Assembly: GCA_024635995.1 (NCBI GenBank)
Contig: JAGXHW010000012.1
Span: 52,452 to 116,451 of the forward strand
Direction of reading: 5' to 3'
DNA: 64,000 bases
Source of the DNA: Clostridiaceae bacterium
Lineage (GTDB): Bacteria; Bacillota; Clostridia; Peptostreptococcales; Tindalliaceae
The position numbers were made by a program, and so were the translations under genes. Below are positions 17,077 to 25,262 of the stretch, one piece after another; the first letter of the stretch is position 1; each line of letters opens with the position of its first letter. The notes beneath the pieces are model-generated. The model was not told the DNA's origin and searched no databases. It saw only the letters and a list, made by a program, of their open reading frames with translations.

Positions 17077-17913
17077 TTGGAAAAAAAATGGTTTTACGAA
17101 AAAATGAGCCCAGAAACTGTCTATGGTTATCATGTAACTCCCGTTCATGAAGAGAAAACCGGGTTTCAGGAACTGCAAATTGTTGATCACGCACATTTTG
17201 GAAGAATGATGATTTTGGATAATGTTGTGCAAACAACTGAAAGAGATGAATTCATTTACCATGAAATGATGTCTCATGTTCCAATTCTAGCTATGTCAAG
17301 ACCAGTGAAAAGTGTCTTGATCATTGGTGGGGGCGATGGAGGTATTCTTCAGGAATGTTTGCGTCATGAGAGTGTTGAACGAATTACCATGGTTGACATC
17401 GATGGACGGGTCATTGAAGTTAGCAAGGAAATGCTCTTTTTTAAAGAAGGGTTTAATGACTCACGTTTGGAACTGATCGTAGGTGACGGAGCGGCTTATG
17501 TTGCCAGTGAAGAAGCACAAACCAAAAAGTTTGATGTTGTCATCGTTGACTCACCAGACCCTGTGGGTCCTGCCCGTGTTTTGTTTGAGGCACCTTTTTA
17601 CAAGAATATCAAAGATTGTCTGAATGATGACGGAATTATGGTTCGACAGGCAGGTGTCCCAATTTTTCAGGCACCAGAATTAACAGAGGCTGTTGAACAT
17701 ATTAAATTGTCATTTCCTTTGGTGCAAGTATATCGAGGCGTCGTACCCGTTTATGGAGGCGATATGGCCTTTGTCATTGCTTCTAAGGACGGCAGCACTG
17801 TCAGTGTGCCCCATGGCGAATTCACAGGAAAGTATTATCATCCCCGCTTTCATAGTGCCGCTTTTGTTCTACCTGCTTTTTGGTACGACCTCACCGGCCT
17901 TCCAATGGAATAA
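17077..17913 (+). CDS. speE: Spermidine synthase
   Basis: The 278-residue aminopropyltransferase transfers aminopropyl from decarboxylated SAM to putrescine. It has the nucleotide-binding loop GGGDGG (84-89), acidic residues in the MVDIDG strand (105-110) and the catalytic segment VDSPDP (157-162, Asp158). The start codon is TTG at 17077 behind TGGAGG. It follows purL by 77 bases with an AT-rich stretch that may hold its own promoter. A strong terminator follows. A related methylthio salvage gene, mtnA, lies at 48650; aminopropyl transfer releases the methylthioadenosine that this route recycles. Confidence 0.95.
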   Translation: MEKKWFYEKMSPETVYGYHVTPVHEEKTGFQELQIVDHAHFGRMMILDNVVQTTERDEFIYHEMMSHVPILAMSRPVKSVLIIGGGDGGILQECLRHESVERITMVDIDGRVIEVSKEMLFFKEGFNDSRLELIVGDGAAYVASEEAQTKKFDVVIVDSPDPVGPARVLFEAPFYKNIKDCLNDDGIMVRQAGVPIFQAPELTEAVEHIKLSFPLVQVYRGVVPVYGGDMAFVIASKDGSTVSVPHGEFTGKYYHPRFHSAAFVLPAFWYDLTGLPME

Positions 17914-17920
17914 CTCATTA

Positions 17921-17957
17921 ACCCCTCAGCTTTTGATACAGTTGAGGGGTGTTTTTT
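17921..17957 (+). terminator. Rho-independent terminator after speE
   Basis: ACCCCTCA and TGAGGGGT form an eight-base stem followed by GTTTTTT. Confidence 0.88.
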
Positions 17958-18005
17958 AAACACATCTTGACATATTTTCAATAATCAATTAAACTTATAT
18001 TCATA

Positions 18006-18020
18006 TTATAATGATTACAT
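18006..18020. promoter_or_regulatory. PerR box upstream of perR
   Basis: TTATAATGATTACAT matches the PerR consensus TTATAAT-N-ATTATAA at all but two positions and lies 22 bases before the start of the PerR-type gene, overlapping its likely promoter. This fits negative autoregulation, as in Bacillus. Confidence 0.6.
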
Positions 18021-18041
18021 GTTGAAAGCAGGTGGGATAAT

Positions 18042-18488
18042 ATGCGTGATCAAAACACTCAGGGAAACTCAATGGAAGAATTAAATCTCTATTTACAGGA
18101 ACATGGTGTAAAACCGTCATACCAGCGTACTCGAATCTATGAATACCTGCTGAACCACATGACACATCCAACCGTTGATGAAATTTACCAGTCACTGGCA
18201 GATCAAATTCCCACGCTTTCTAAAACGACAGTCTACAATACATTAAAAGCTTTTATGGATGCTCAACTGGTACGCTTGGTCAACATAGAAGAGCACGAAG
18301 CCAGATTTGATGTGGATTTAAGCACCCATGGACATTTTAAATGTGAAAAATGTGGACACATCTATGATTTTGAACTGGATATGAGCGAATTTAAAAGCGA
18401 TTTTTTAAAAACGTTCCTTATTAAAGAAAGAAACATTCATTTTCAAGGCATTTGCAGCAAATGTCATTCAGAATCTGATCAACATTAG
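18042..18488 (+). CDS. perR: PerR-type peroxide-responsive Fur family repressor
   Basis: A 148-residue Fur-family protein with an N-terminal winged helix (about 12-85) and a C-terminal dimerisation domain. The structural zinc site is Cys101/Cys104 and Cys138/Cys141. The regulatory metal site shows RFD with Asp90 in place of the glutamate typical of Fur, plus His96 and His98; Asp at this position is characteristic of PerR, which senses H2O2 through iron-catalysed histidine oxidation. The start at 18042 has AGGTGGG upstream. A matching operator lies at 18006-18020, and a second candidate site lies at 5116-5130. Confidence 0.85.
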   Translation: MRDQNTQGNSMEELNLYLQEHGVKPSYQRTRIYEYLLNHMTHPTVDEIYQSLADQIPTLSKTTVYNTLKAFMDAQLVRLVNIEEHEARFDVDLSTHGHFKCEKCGHIYDFELDMSEFKSDFLKTFLIKERNIHFQGICSKCHSESDQH

Positions 18489-18499
18489 TTTTAAGCAAT

Positions 18500-18546
18500 A
18501 ACCCCTGGTGTTAGGCAGTCTGCACTGCTGATCAGGGGTTGTTTTA
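18500..18546 (+). terminator. Terminator after perR
   Basis: AACCCCTG (18500-18507) pairs with CAGGGGTT (18533-18540), with an inner GCAGT/ACTGC stem, followed by GTTTTA. It argues against any downstream gene starting inside it. Confidence 0.75.
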
Positions 18547-18565
18547 TAGGAAGGAATGTGGTCAA

Positions 18566-19222
18566 TTGTATCAGGGATTAATACTTGAAGGCATATCAGG
18601 CACAGGGAAAACTTCAGTTTTTGAAGCGCTTGCCACACACACTAAAATGAAATTGATACCTGCAAAATCCAGGCTGGTGTTGTCCGAACACCACACGCAA
18701 CGGATATTGGAACTTGAAGAAAAAAAAGGGTTGCTTACACCCCAACACCATTTGGCATTAATGGACCACCTGGTTACTTTTGTGGAAATCTTAAACAATC
18801 GAACTTGCCACAGAGGATGGGACAGTGATCATGTTCAGGAACATGACCTGTTTTACCTTTTTGAGCGATTTCACTTAACCCATGTGTTCAGATTTGCACA
18901 TATGAGCTGGCCACAAGTTGCCAGCATCGATGATCGACTCAACGCACTGGGAGCAATGTTATGTCTGCTGACTGTCAACGCAGAGAATTTAGAAAAACGT
19001 CTCTTTTCCAGAAAAAATAAATGCTGGTTGAACTACCTTAAACAATACGGTAACACACCTGCTGAAGTCGTCGAAACATTAATGCTACGTCAAGAACTGG
19101 CATTAAAACTGACAGAAAGATCATCGCTGCCCGTTTTGATCGTTGACACTTCTGATAATTCAATTGAGCAGGTGACTGAACTGATTGCTGCCGAATGCTT
19201 GCCTTCTGTACAATTCAACTGA
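18566..19222 (+). CDS. P-loop nucleotide kinase-like protein
   Basis: The protein carries a Walker A loop EGISGTGKTS close to its N terminus and a layout reminiscent of thymidylate or deoxynucleoside kinases, but overall similarity to a named family is not obvious to me. A DRL motif lies near the middle and the C-terminal half is helical. I start it at TTG 18566 (218 residues), 11 bases after AGGAAGG, because the longer frame from TTG 18539 would begin inside the perR terminator stem. It lies between perR and the B12-binding regulator. Its substrate is unknown. Confidence 0.7.
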   Translation: MYQGLILEGISGTGKTSVFEALATHTKMKLIPAKSRLVLSEHHTQRILELEEKKGLLTPQHHLALMDHLVTFVEILNNRTCHRGWDSDHVQEHDLFYLFERFHLTHVFRFAHMSWPQVASIDDRLNALGAMLCLLTVNAENLEKRLFSRKNKCWLNYLKQYGNTPAEVVETLMLRQELALKLTERSSLPVLIVDTSDNSIEQVTELIAAECLPSVQFN

Positions 19223-19285
19223 CAACTATTCCATGGATTAATGTTTAAATTATTGTAGGATTGTGTTATGTCCTGAAAGGAAGTT

Positions 19286-20197
19286 ATGATGATGAACACT
19301 ACTTTTGGAGAGCGGATTAGAGGCCTGCGACGAGGAAAGAAAGAAAACCAGAAAGAGTTGGCATCTTACTTGGGATTATCCCAAACCACCATCGCTAACT
19401 ATGAAAATAATTCCCGTTTTCCCAACGATACTACACTTATCAAGTTGGCTGATTATTTTCAGGTCAGCCTGGATTACCTGCTGGGCCGAACTGATGACTC
19501 AACCCCCTTTATACCACTGAATCAACAGTCAACAAAGATAAATGAAGAACACCGCTTTGACCAAGGATGGAGCAGCCGATATCTTGAAGCCCTTATTCGA
19601 ACTGATATTAAAGAAGCCTGGCGTGTATTGGTGTTGGCCTCCCAGCTGGGCAACCCTCTTCAAACGGTGTATGACAAAATTCTAAAGCCAGCACTTTACA
19701 AAGCTGGTGAACTGTGGCAAATAGGAAAACTTGATGTGGCACAGGAACACTTCATTACTTCAGAAACTGAACGTTTTATTGCCCTTCTGCGCAAGAAACC
19801 CTCCACCATTACCACCGGTCCTCTTGTAGTGACCTTTGCCGCAGGTGATGACCGACATACGCTGGGTATACGAATGGTGAGTTCAGCCCTTGAGGAAGCT
19901 GGGTACAATGTGATGTTTCTGGGAAACCAGTTGCCTTTCAACAGTCTGCATTTTATCCTTAGCCAATATCCTGTTAAAGTGGTGGCTATGTCTGCATCAC
20001 ACCCTGTTTATATCAACAATATTTCTTTTATGGTCAATAACATGAGGAAAAATACTGCTTTTGATCATATCAATGTGATTGTCGGGGGGCAGGGTTTTCA
20101 TGAGTCGCCTGATCTGTGGAAAGAAATTGGCTCCGATGCCTACGGTGAAGACACCAACACTGCCGTCAAATTGGTGTCAGCTTTGCTTGGCCGTTAG
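19286..20197 (+). CDS. XRE-type regulator with CarH-like cobalamin-binding sensor
   Basis: The 303-residue protein joins two modules. Residues 8-68 are a Cro/C1-type (XRE) helix-turn-helix with the recognition segment LSQTTIANYENNSRFP. Residues about 95-170 form a four-helix B12 cap containing Trp144 followed after nine residues by Glu154-His155, the Wx9EH motif that defines the CarH/LitR light sensors. Residues 178-303 are a Rossmann-like B12-binding domain with DRHTLG (189-194), the DxHxxG motif whose His191 should ligate cobalt, and GGQG at 267-270. Known CarH proteins have a MerR-type head; here it is XRE. It should bind adenosylcobalamin and DNA, possibly in a light-dependent way. Target genes are unknown. 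Confidence 0.88.
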   Translation: MMMNTTFGERIRGLRRGKKENQKELASYLGLSQTTIANYENNSRFPNDTTLIKLADYFQVSLDYLLGRTDDSTPFIPLNQQSTKINEEHRFDQGWSSRYLEALIRTDIKEAWRVLVLASQLGNPLQTVYDKILKPALYKAGELWQIGKLDVAQEHFITSETERFIALLRKKPSTITTGPLVVTFAAGDDRHTLGIRMVSSALEEAGYNVMFLGNQLPFNSLHFILSQYPVKVVAMSASHPVYINNISFMVNNMRKNTAFDHINVIVGGQGFHESPDLWKEIGSDAYGEDTNTAVKLVSALLGR

Positions 20198-20215
20198 AAA
20201 TCCAAAATATTTAGC

Positions 20216-20240
20216 AGGAACTTCACCTTTTCTGTCGAAT
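20216..20240 (+). promoter_or_regulatory. Candidate sigma-H promoter with Spo0A-like box
   Basis: AGGAACT (20216-20222) and GAAT (20237-20240) are spaced as in sigma-H promoters (AGGAnnT ... GAAT), and TGTCGAA (20233-20239) matches the Spo0A box TGNCGAA. It lies 45 bases upstream of the NYN gene start, suggesting control at the entry to stationary phase or sporulation. Confidence 0.45.
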
Positions 20241-20284
20241 ACAGTGTATACAATCTAATAACCCTCAGGAAGGGGCTCTCAATT

Positions 20285-21031
20285 GTGAATAAAAAAGAAA
20301 ACGGTTCTAAAGAACATAAAATGGCCATATTAATTGATGGTGATAACGCGCAGCCATCCCTCATTACAAAGATGTTATCAGAAACCGGAAAATTTGGATC
20401 GGTTACGATTAAACGTATTTACGGTGACTGGACCACACCTAACATGAAAGGTTGGAAAGATGCGTTGAACAATTATGCCATTCAGCCGATCCAGCAATTC
20501 AGATACACGGTTGGTAAAAACGCTACTGACAGTGCCTTGATTATTGATGCAATGGACATCCTTCATGGTGAACTGGTTGATGGATTTAGCATTGTATCCA
20601 GCGACAGTGACTACACACGGCTGGCAACACGTATACGTGAAAATGGTACTTTTGTGATGGGAATAGGTGAGCAAAAAACATCAAAAGCCTTTGTGAATGC
20701 CTGTGACATATTCATTTACACAGAGAACATCGCACCGAAGGAGCAAAAGCCACAAGTAAAGGCTTTACCTGGCAAGAAGAAAGAAAAATCCAAAGAAACC
20801 ATACTCATCGCCTTGTTGAAAGAAGCCTTTGAAATGGTGGTGCAGGAAGATGGATGGACCCACCTTGGTTCCTTGGGGAAAGCCCTGCTACAGTTAGACC
20901 CTGGTTTTGATCCAAGAACCTATGGCTTCAGACAGCTTTCCCAATTGATTGAAGCGTTTCCTGACCAGTGTCAACTTAAACGTTTGGATGATGTAGGTCC
21001 CAGCAGCGTATATGTTAAACTTAAAGAATGA
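20285..21031 (+). CDS. NYN domain protein with C-terminal OST-HTH/LOTUS domain
   Basis: The 248-residue protein begins with a NYN (LabA/PIN-like) nuclease-type domain. Acidic residues are at LIDGDN (16-21), at TDSALIIDAMD near 82-92 and at SSDSDYTRLA near 105-114, enough for metal binding. After a Lys-rich linker (about 150-172) comes an 80-residue winged-helix OST-HTH/LOTUS-type domain that binds RNA in other proteins. Together these suggest an RNA-processing enzyme. It starts with GTG at 20285 behind AGGAAGGGG and is preceded by a candidate sigma-H promoter, so it may be transcribed apart from the B12 regulator 87 bases upstream. Confidence 0.85.
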   Translation: MNKKENGSKEHKMAILIDGDNAQPSLITKMLSETGKFGSVTIKRIYGDWTTPNMKGWKDALNNYAIQPIQQFRYTVGKNATDSALIIDAMDILHGELVDGFSIVSSDSDYTRLATRIRENGTFVMGIGEQKTSKAFVNACDIFIYTENIAPKEQKPQVKALPGKKKEKSKETILIALLKEAFEMVVQEDGWTHLGSLGKALLQLDPGFDPRTYGFRQLSQLIEAFPDQCQLKRLDDVGPSSVYVKLKE

Positions 21032-21050
21032 TGATTACCTTGCCAAAATT

Positions 21051-21095
21051 AAAAAGTACTGAACTGAGTTTTTACTCACGTTCAGTACTTTTGTT
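21051..21095. terminator. Bidirectional terminator
   Basis: AAAAGTACTGAAC and its complement enclose a 15-base loop with T runs on both sides, between the convergent NYN and DUF1295 genes. Confidence 0.8.
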
Positions 21096-21123
21096 ATTGA
21101 AGGAAAAAGGTTGCTAAATTTAT

Positions 21124-21909
21124 TCAATGATCTGCTGTTGGTTCTTTTGGAAACCAGGGGACAAATGCATTGGTTTTGGCCGCATAGCTTTTGAAATCTT
21201 CCCGATCTTTGTATTTTTTCTCCAACATGGGAACACCCGATACAAAACGAAGCAAATAGGTAATCACCAAGGGACTGATCACCCCTAACCACCCCATGGG
21301 AACTGATAATGCCATGACCCAAATGCCCCACCACATGAGGGCTTCTTCAAAATAATTTGGATGGCGTGTGTATTGCCATAACCCATTCGTGATGATTTTC
21401 CCATTGTTTTCAGGATTTATTTTAAACTGTTTTAACTGCCAATCGCCCACGGCCTCGAAATAAAAGCCGATTATCCAGAAAATCAACCCAGTGATCTCAA
21501 ACAATCCAAACCCTGGAAGATTTGATCGCTGGATTAACAATACGGGAAACACAACAATGTACATGAAAATACCTTGTAACACAAAAATTTGAAAAAAAGC
21601 ACGGGGCACAACCCATTTCCCCCACTCCTTACGCCAATTGGCATAGCGGAAATCTTCCGGTTTTCCAAGATTCCTTTGAAAAATATGCTTGGCCAGACGT
21701 AATCCCCAAATAGCTACTAAGGCCAGGGTCACTGTCCCCCTGATGGTAAAGTGCCCGGCATTAAAGTAGGTATAGATGGTGACCAGAACAAATCCAAGCC
21801 CCCAGCCCATGTCCACAATTGAGTTGTTCTTAATGACAGTCGCCACAATAAAAAATACAATAAAGTACATGAGAATAATAAGAAAGGGTTGTAATAAGTC
21901 TTTCTCCAT
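21124..21909 (-). CDS. DUF1295 family membrane protein
   Basis: The 261-residue protein has about six or seven predicted helices and the steroid-5-alpha-reductase/isoprenylcysteine methyltransferase-like C-terminal signature: GLWQYTRHPNYFEE near 180-193, then an FVSGVPMLEKKY segment. DUF1295 proteins are integral membrane proteins thought to be NAD(P)H-dependent reductases or methyltransferases acting on lipids; no substrate is known. It is a single gene ended by a bidirectional hairpin. Confidence 0.9.
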   Translation of the reverse strand: MEKDLLQPFLIILMYFIVFFIVATVIKNNSIVDMGWGLGFVLVTIYTYFNAGHFTIRGTVTLALVAIWGLRLAKHIFQRNLGKPEDFRYANWRKEWGKWVVPRAFFQIFVLQGIFMYIVVFPVLLIQRSNLPGFGLFEITGLIFWIIGFYFEAVGDWQLKQFKINPENNGKIITNGLWQYTRHPNYFEEALMWWGIWVMALSVPMGWLGVISPLVITYLLRFVSGVPMLEKKYKDREDFKSYAAKTNAFVPWFPKEPTADH

Positions 21910-21943
21910 GATCTTCCCTTCTTTCGAATCGGTCTGTTTAAAT

Positions 21944-23743
21944 CTATTTTGCTGGTGATGATTGAACCATTGCCACGGCTACTGCTCCCCGTCCAGCGTT
22001 CAATGCCACTATGGGTGATATTTCGGTAATGTATACCGGCGGTTTTCCAGTGATTTTTTCCAATTCTCTTGCATATTCTTTCGCTTTTTCGGCAGCATCA
22101 GCATGAACAACACAGTACCTCTCAACAGCCGCTTCCTGATGGTGTTTTTCGACTATTCCCATTATTTTGTGAGTGTTTGCCTTCTGACTAAAAGCACTTC
22201 CAAAAGCAATTCCCTTACCATTTTCATCCAGCGATACGATCGGTTTAAGGTTTAGCCATTTACCCAGCTTTCCTTTCATCGGACTCACCCTGCCACCTCT
22301 CACCATATATTCAAACGTGGCAACCGACACATAGATATGAGTCAGAGGTATCCACTTATTGACTAATTCAACTACTTCTTCCAAACTCTTTCCTTCTTCG
22401 ATCGCTTCTGCAGCCTTCATAACAAGAAGCCCTTCTGCTCCGGAGTTTTTTCTTGTATCGATCACTGCCACCCGTTCACCATCCTGATCAAGCTCTTTGG
22501 CAGCCTGGCGAAAAGTCTGCCACGTTCCGCTGTTTTGGCCTGAAACCGACAACATCAAAACCTTTTCATAGTGTTGCAGCAAGAATGATAATGTTTCAGT
22601 CACCCTTTTTATGGGAGGTTGTGATGATGTGGGGTATTCTTCCACCTGATTTAGCAGTTGGAATAAATAGGGTGTTGTTAGAGTAACCTGGTCTAAAAAG
22701 GGGGTACCTTCCACCATTACCTGTAATGGAATACGATAGACCTGCATTTCATCAATAAAATTGGCTGGCAGATCAGCAATGGAATCTGTAACAAGTGCAA
22801 TGTCTGATTTTCTTTTGAAAAGAGCGTCTTGCTGGCGAACCATGTCATCCACCTTTTGTTCAGTGATAAGTCCAAACCTGCGCATATCAAGAAATACCTG
22901 ATCAGGATCATTTGTGTGAAAATGAAAACGACAAAGGTTTTCATTGCCCGCTACAATGACAGAATCACCCAACTCCATCAACTTTTTTTTGATATCATTC
23001 AGTGAAACGCGAGATCCTTTGATCATTCCCTCCGTACAATACCGAAAGTTCACCTCTTCTGGAGTGATGGTTTCAGTAAGTTGATAATCGTCCTTTTGTA
23101 CAAATTGCTGTTGAAGGTACTGCCGTACATTTCCAGACTGTATCATGTTTGTAATACCTTCAAGAAAATGCACAAAACCCTGGGCCCCTGAATCTACTAC
23201 CTTGGATCTCTTTAAAATCTCCAGTTTTTCAGGCGTTTTCATCAGTGAATCCCGTGCCTGTTCCAGTGAATGGTTCAGAATCTCTACAAAATCATTGCTT
23301 TTTTTACCTGCATCATGAAACGCTTCAGCCCAGGTTTTTATGACTGTCAACATGGTTCCTTCCACTGGGTTAGCCATTGATTCATAAGCATAAGGCACAG
23401 ATTTTACCAATGTCTGGCCAAAAGATTGGGCTGTCATCACCTGATGCTGTTTAACCTCTGAAGCCACGCCATTGATGAACTGAGCAAATATAATACCTGA
23501 ATTGCCCCTGGCACCTGCCAGGGAGGCATCAGCAATAGACTGAAATGTTTCATTGATGGAAACAGTCGGTGTCACTGACTGAAGAATATGATTCAATGTA
23601 GACACCAGATTGCTGCCGGTATCACCATCTGCTACTGGAAAAACATTAATTTTATTAAGATGCACCCGCTGTTGCGTCACTTCCCTTGCACCAGCCATAA
23701 AAGCGTAATAGATGCGCTTTCCATTAACATATCGTATTTTCAC
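21944..23743 (-). CDS. DAK2-DegV fusion, probable fatty acid kinase system
   Basis: The 599-residue protein joins a DhaL/DAK2 ATP-binding domain to a DegV lipid-binding domain. The DAK2 part (about 10-200) has the Mg-ATP motif NVFPVADGDTGSN (33-45) and the LAGARGNSG loop. The DegV part (about 310-599) begins IALVTDSIADLP and has the YPTSSQPP loop, so kinase-like and fatty-acid carrier functions are on one chain. I start it at GTG 23743 behind GGGAGGG; the open frame extends 27 codons further but that start has no ribosome binding site. It probably phosphorylates exogenous fatty acids for lipid synthesis. The separate DegV protein at 6419 may be another carrier. Confidence 0.88.
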   Translation of the reverse strand: MKIRYVNGKRIYYAFMAGAREVTQQRVHLNKINVFPVADGDTGSNLVSTLNHILQSVTPTVSINETFQSIADASLAGARGNSGIIFAQFINGVASEVKQHQVMTAQSFGQTLVKSVPYAYESMANPVEGTMLTVIKTWAEAFHDAGKKSNDFVEILNHSLEQARDSLMKTPEKLEILKRSKVVDSGAQGFVHFLEGITNMIQSGNVRQYLQQQFVQKDDYQLTETITPEEVNFRYCTEGMIKGSRVSLNDIKKKLMELGDSVIVAGNENLCRFHFHTNDPDQVFLDMRRFGLITEQKVDDMVRQQDALFKRKSDIALVTDSIADLPANFIDEMQVYRIPLQVMVEGTPFLDQVTLTTPYLFQLLNQVEEYPTSSQPPIKRVTETLSFLLQHYEKVLMLSVSGQNSGTWQTFRQAAKELDQDGERVAVIDTRKNSGAEGLLVMKAAEAIEEGKSLEEVVELVNKWIPLTHIYVSVATFEYMVRGGRVSPMKGKLGKWLNLKPIVSLDENGKGIAFGSAFSQKANTHKIMGIVEKHHQEAAVERYCVVHADAAEKAKEYARELEKITGKPPVYITEISPIVALNAGRGAVAVAMVQSSPAK

Positions 23744-23882
23744 AGGACTCCCTCCCCAATGTGTCATATTGCTTTTTTTAAAAGTACCCATTATGAAATC
23801 TTTCAAGCACTGTAATAAATTCAAAAACCGGCGAATCAGTTTATCGCCGGCTTGGGTGCAAAAGGAAGGTATTATATGTTAT

Positions 23883-25118
23883 TTACCACTTAATGGCATA
23901 ATTCCCTCCAGTGAAAACCGGGACATGATTACCATTTTCTTTAATGCCTGTTATTATCAAATCACTGGTGCCAATCATAAAATCTTCATGGATCAACGAA
24001 TCATTTACACCAGCTTCTTCCAACTCTTTTTCTCCCATCAAGGTACCATTTTCAAGACACACAGGATAGGCTTTTCCCAGCGCCAGGTGGCAGGAGGCAT
24101 TCTCGTCAAACAGGGTATTATAAAAAAGAATCCCCGCATTTGAAATTGGCGAATCATGGGGCACCAAGGCTACTTCGCCCAGGTATGCGGAACCCTCATC
24201 CGTTTCAATTAAACCTTTCAACGACTCATACCCTTTTTCAGCCGTAAACGCAACAATTTTACCCTCTTTAAATGTCATGGAAAAGTTTTCTATCAGTTTT
24301 CCATTATACTGCAGCGGCTTGGAACTGACCACTTTACCTTCCACTCCCCGTTTATGTGGTAAGGTAAAGACTTCTTCTGTAGGCATATTGGCAATAAAAT
24401 CCACCCCCTGTTGAGAAACCTCAGCACCGCCCGTCCAAATGTGTCCTTTGGGTAGGGTGATGAACAGGTCAGTACCCAAGCTGTTTTTAAAATGCAGTTG
24501 TTGAAACTGTTCTTTGTTTAACCAGTAAATGGCAGTTTCTAGGTTATTCTTGTGGTTTTGCCACGCCTTAACCGGGTCAGCAGCATCCACTCTGACTGCA
24601 GTTAGAATGGCTTCCCACAGTGATTCCACTGCCTGGTCCGGAGCAAGATCTGGAAATACTTTTGTAGCCCAGCTAACAGTGGGAACAGAAACAACGTTCC
24701 AGGTATTTTCGTTACTCATCAGCCGATTACGAAATTTCTTATTTGCTTTGTTTGCAACTTTTTGGGCTCTCATTATCCGATCAGGGTCTACTTCCTTCAT
24801 TAATTCAGGGTCCTCCGCGGCAATACTGATATAAGCTGCCCCGCCCTCTGAGTAAAACTGATAAAACTGCTTTTTCCATTCTGGATACTCATCAAAAAGC
24901 TCCGAAGGAGCTTTCATGTATCTGATTTTTTTTGACAATTCATCGTTCCAGTCAATCACCACTTCCCTTGCACCCTTTTCATAAGCCGCTTCAGACAGCA
25001 TTCTGGCAAATTCTGCAGTTTCAATAGGTGAAGAAATGACTACTGTTTGGTTTTGTTGCAGGTTAATCCCCGCTTGAATGATTAAGTTCGCATATTTTTC
25101 CAGTCTTTTTTGGTCCAT
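23883..25118 (-). CDS. M29 family aminopeptidase
   Basis: A 411-residue metallo-aminopeptidase of the AmpS/PepS (M29) family, a cytoplasmic enzyme that frees N-terminal amino acids from peptides. The C-terminal half carries the metal-site segments, including CHLALGKAYP and LIHEDFMIGTSDLIITG with the paired His and Asp. The start is ATG 25118 behind AGAAGGAG. It lies 144 bases after hutI on the same strand and fits a peptide- and amino-acid-fermenting lifestyle. Confidence 0.92.
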   Translation of the reverse strand: MDQKRLEKYANLIIQAGINLQQNQTVVISSPIETAEFARMLSEAAYEKGAREVVIDWNDELSKKIRYMKAPSELFDEYPEWKKQFYQFYSEGGAAYISIAAEDPELMKEVDPDRIMRAQKVANKANKKFRNRLMSNENTWNVVSVPTVSWATKVFPDLAPDQAVESLWEAILTAVRVDAADPVKAWQNHKNNLETAIYWLNKEQFQQLHFKNSLGTDLFITLPKGHIWTGGAEVSQQGVDFIANMPTEEVFTLPHKRGVEGKVVSSKPLQYNGKLIENFSMTFKEGKIVAFTAEKGYESLKGLIETDEGSAYLGEVALVPHDSPISNAGILFYNTLFDENASCHLALGKAYPVCLENGTLMGEKELEEAGVNDSLIHEDFMIGTSDLIITGIKENGNHVPVFTGGNYAIKW

Positions 25119-25262
25119 CGTTTTCTCCTTCTCTATCAAAATTTGCTCAGTTCACATAGCACTGATCTATTATTGTTACCCCGTAGTTAGTCATTTAAAA
25201 TCCCGGATACATAAATTGCTTTCCATTCCAATATTTCATTGGGAGTTTATTCTTATAAGAGC

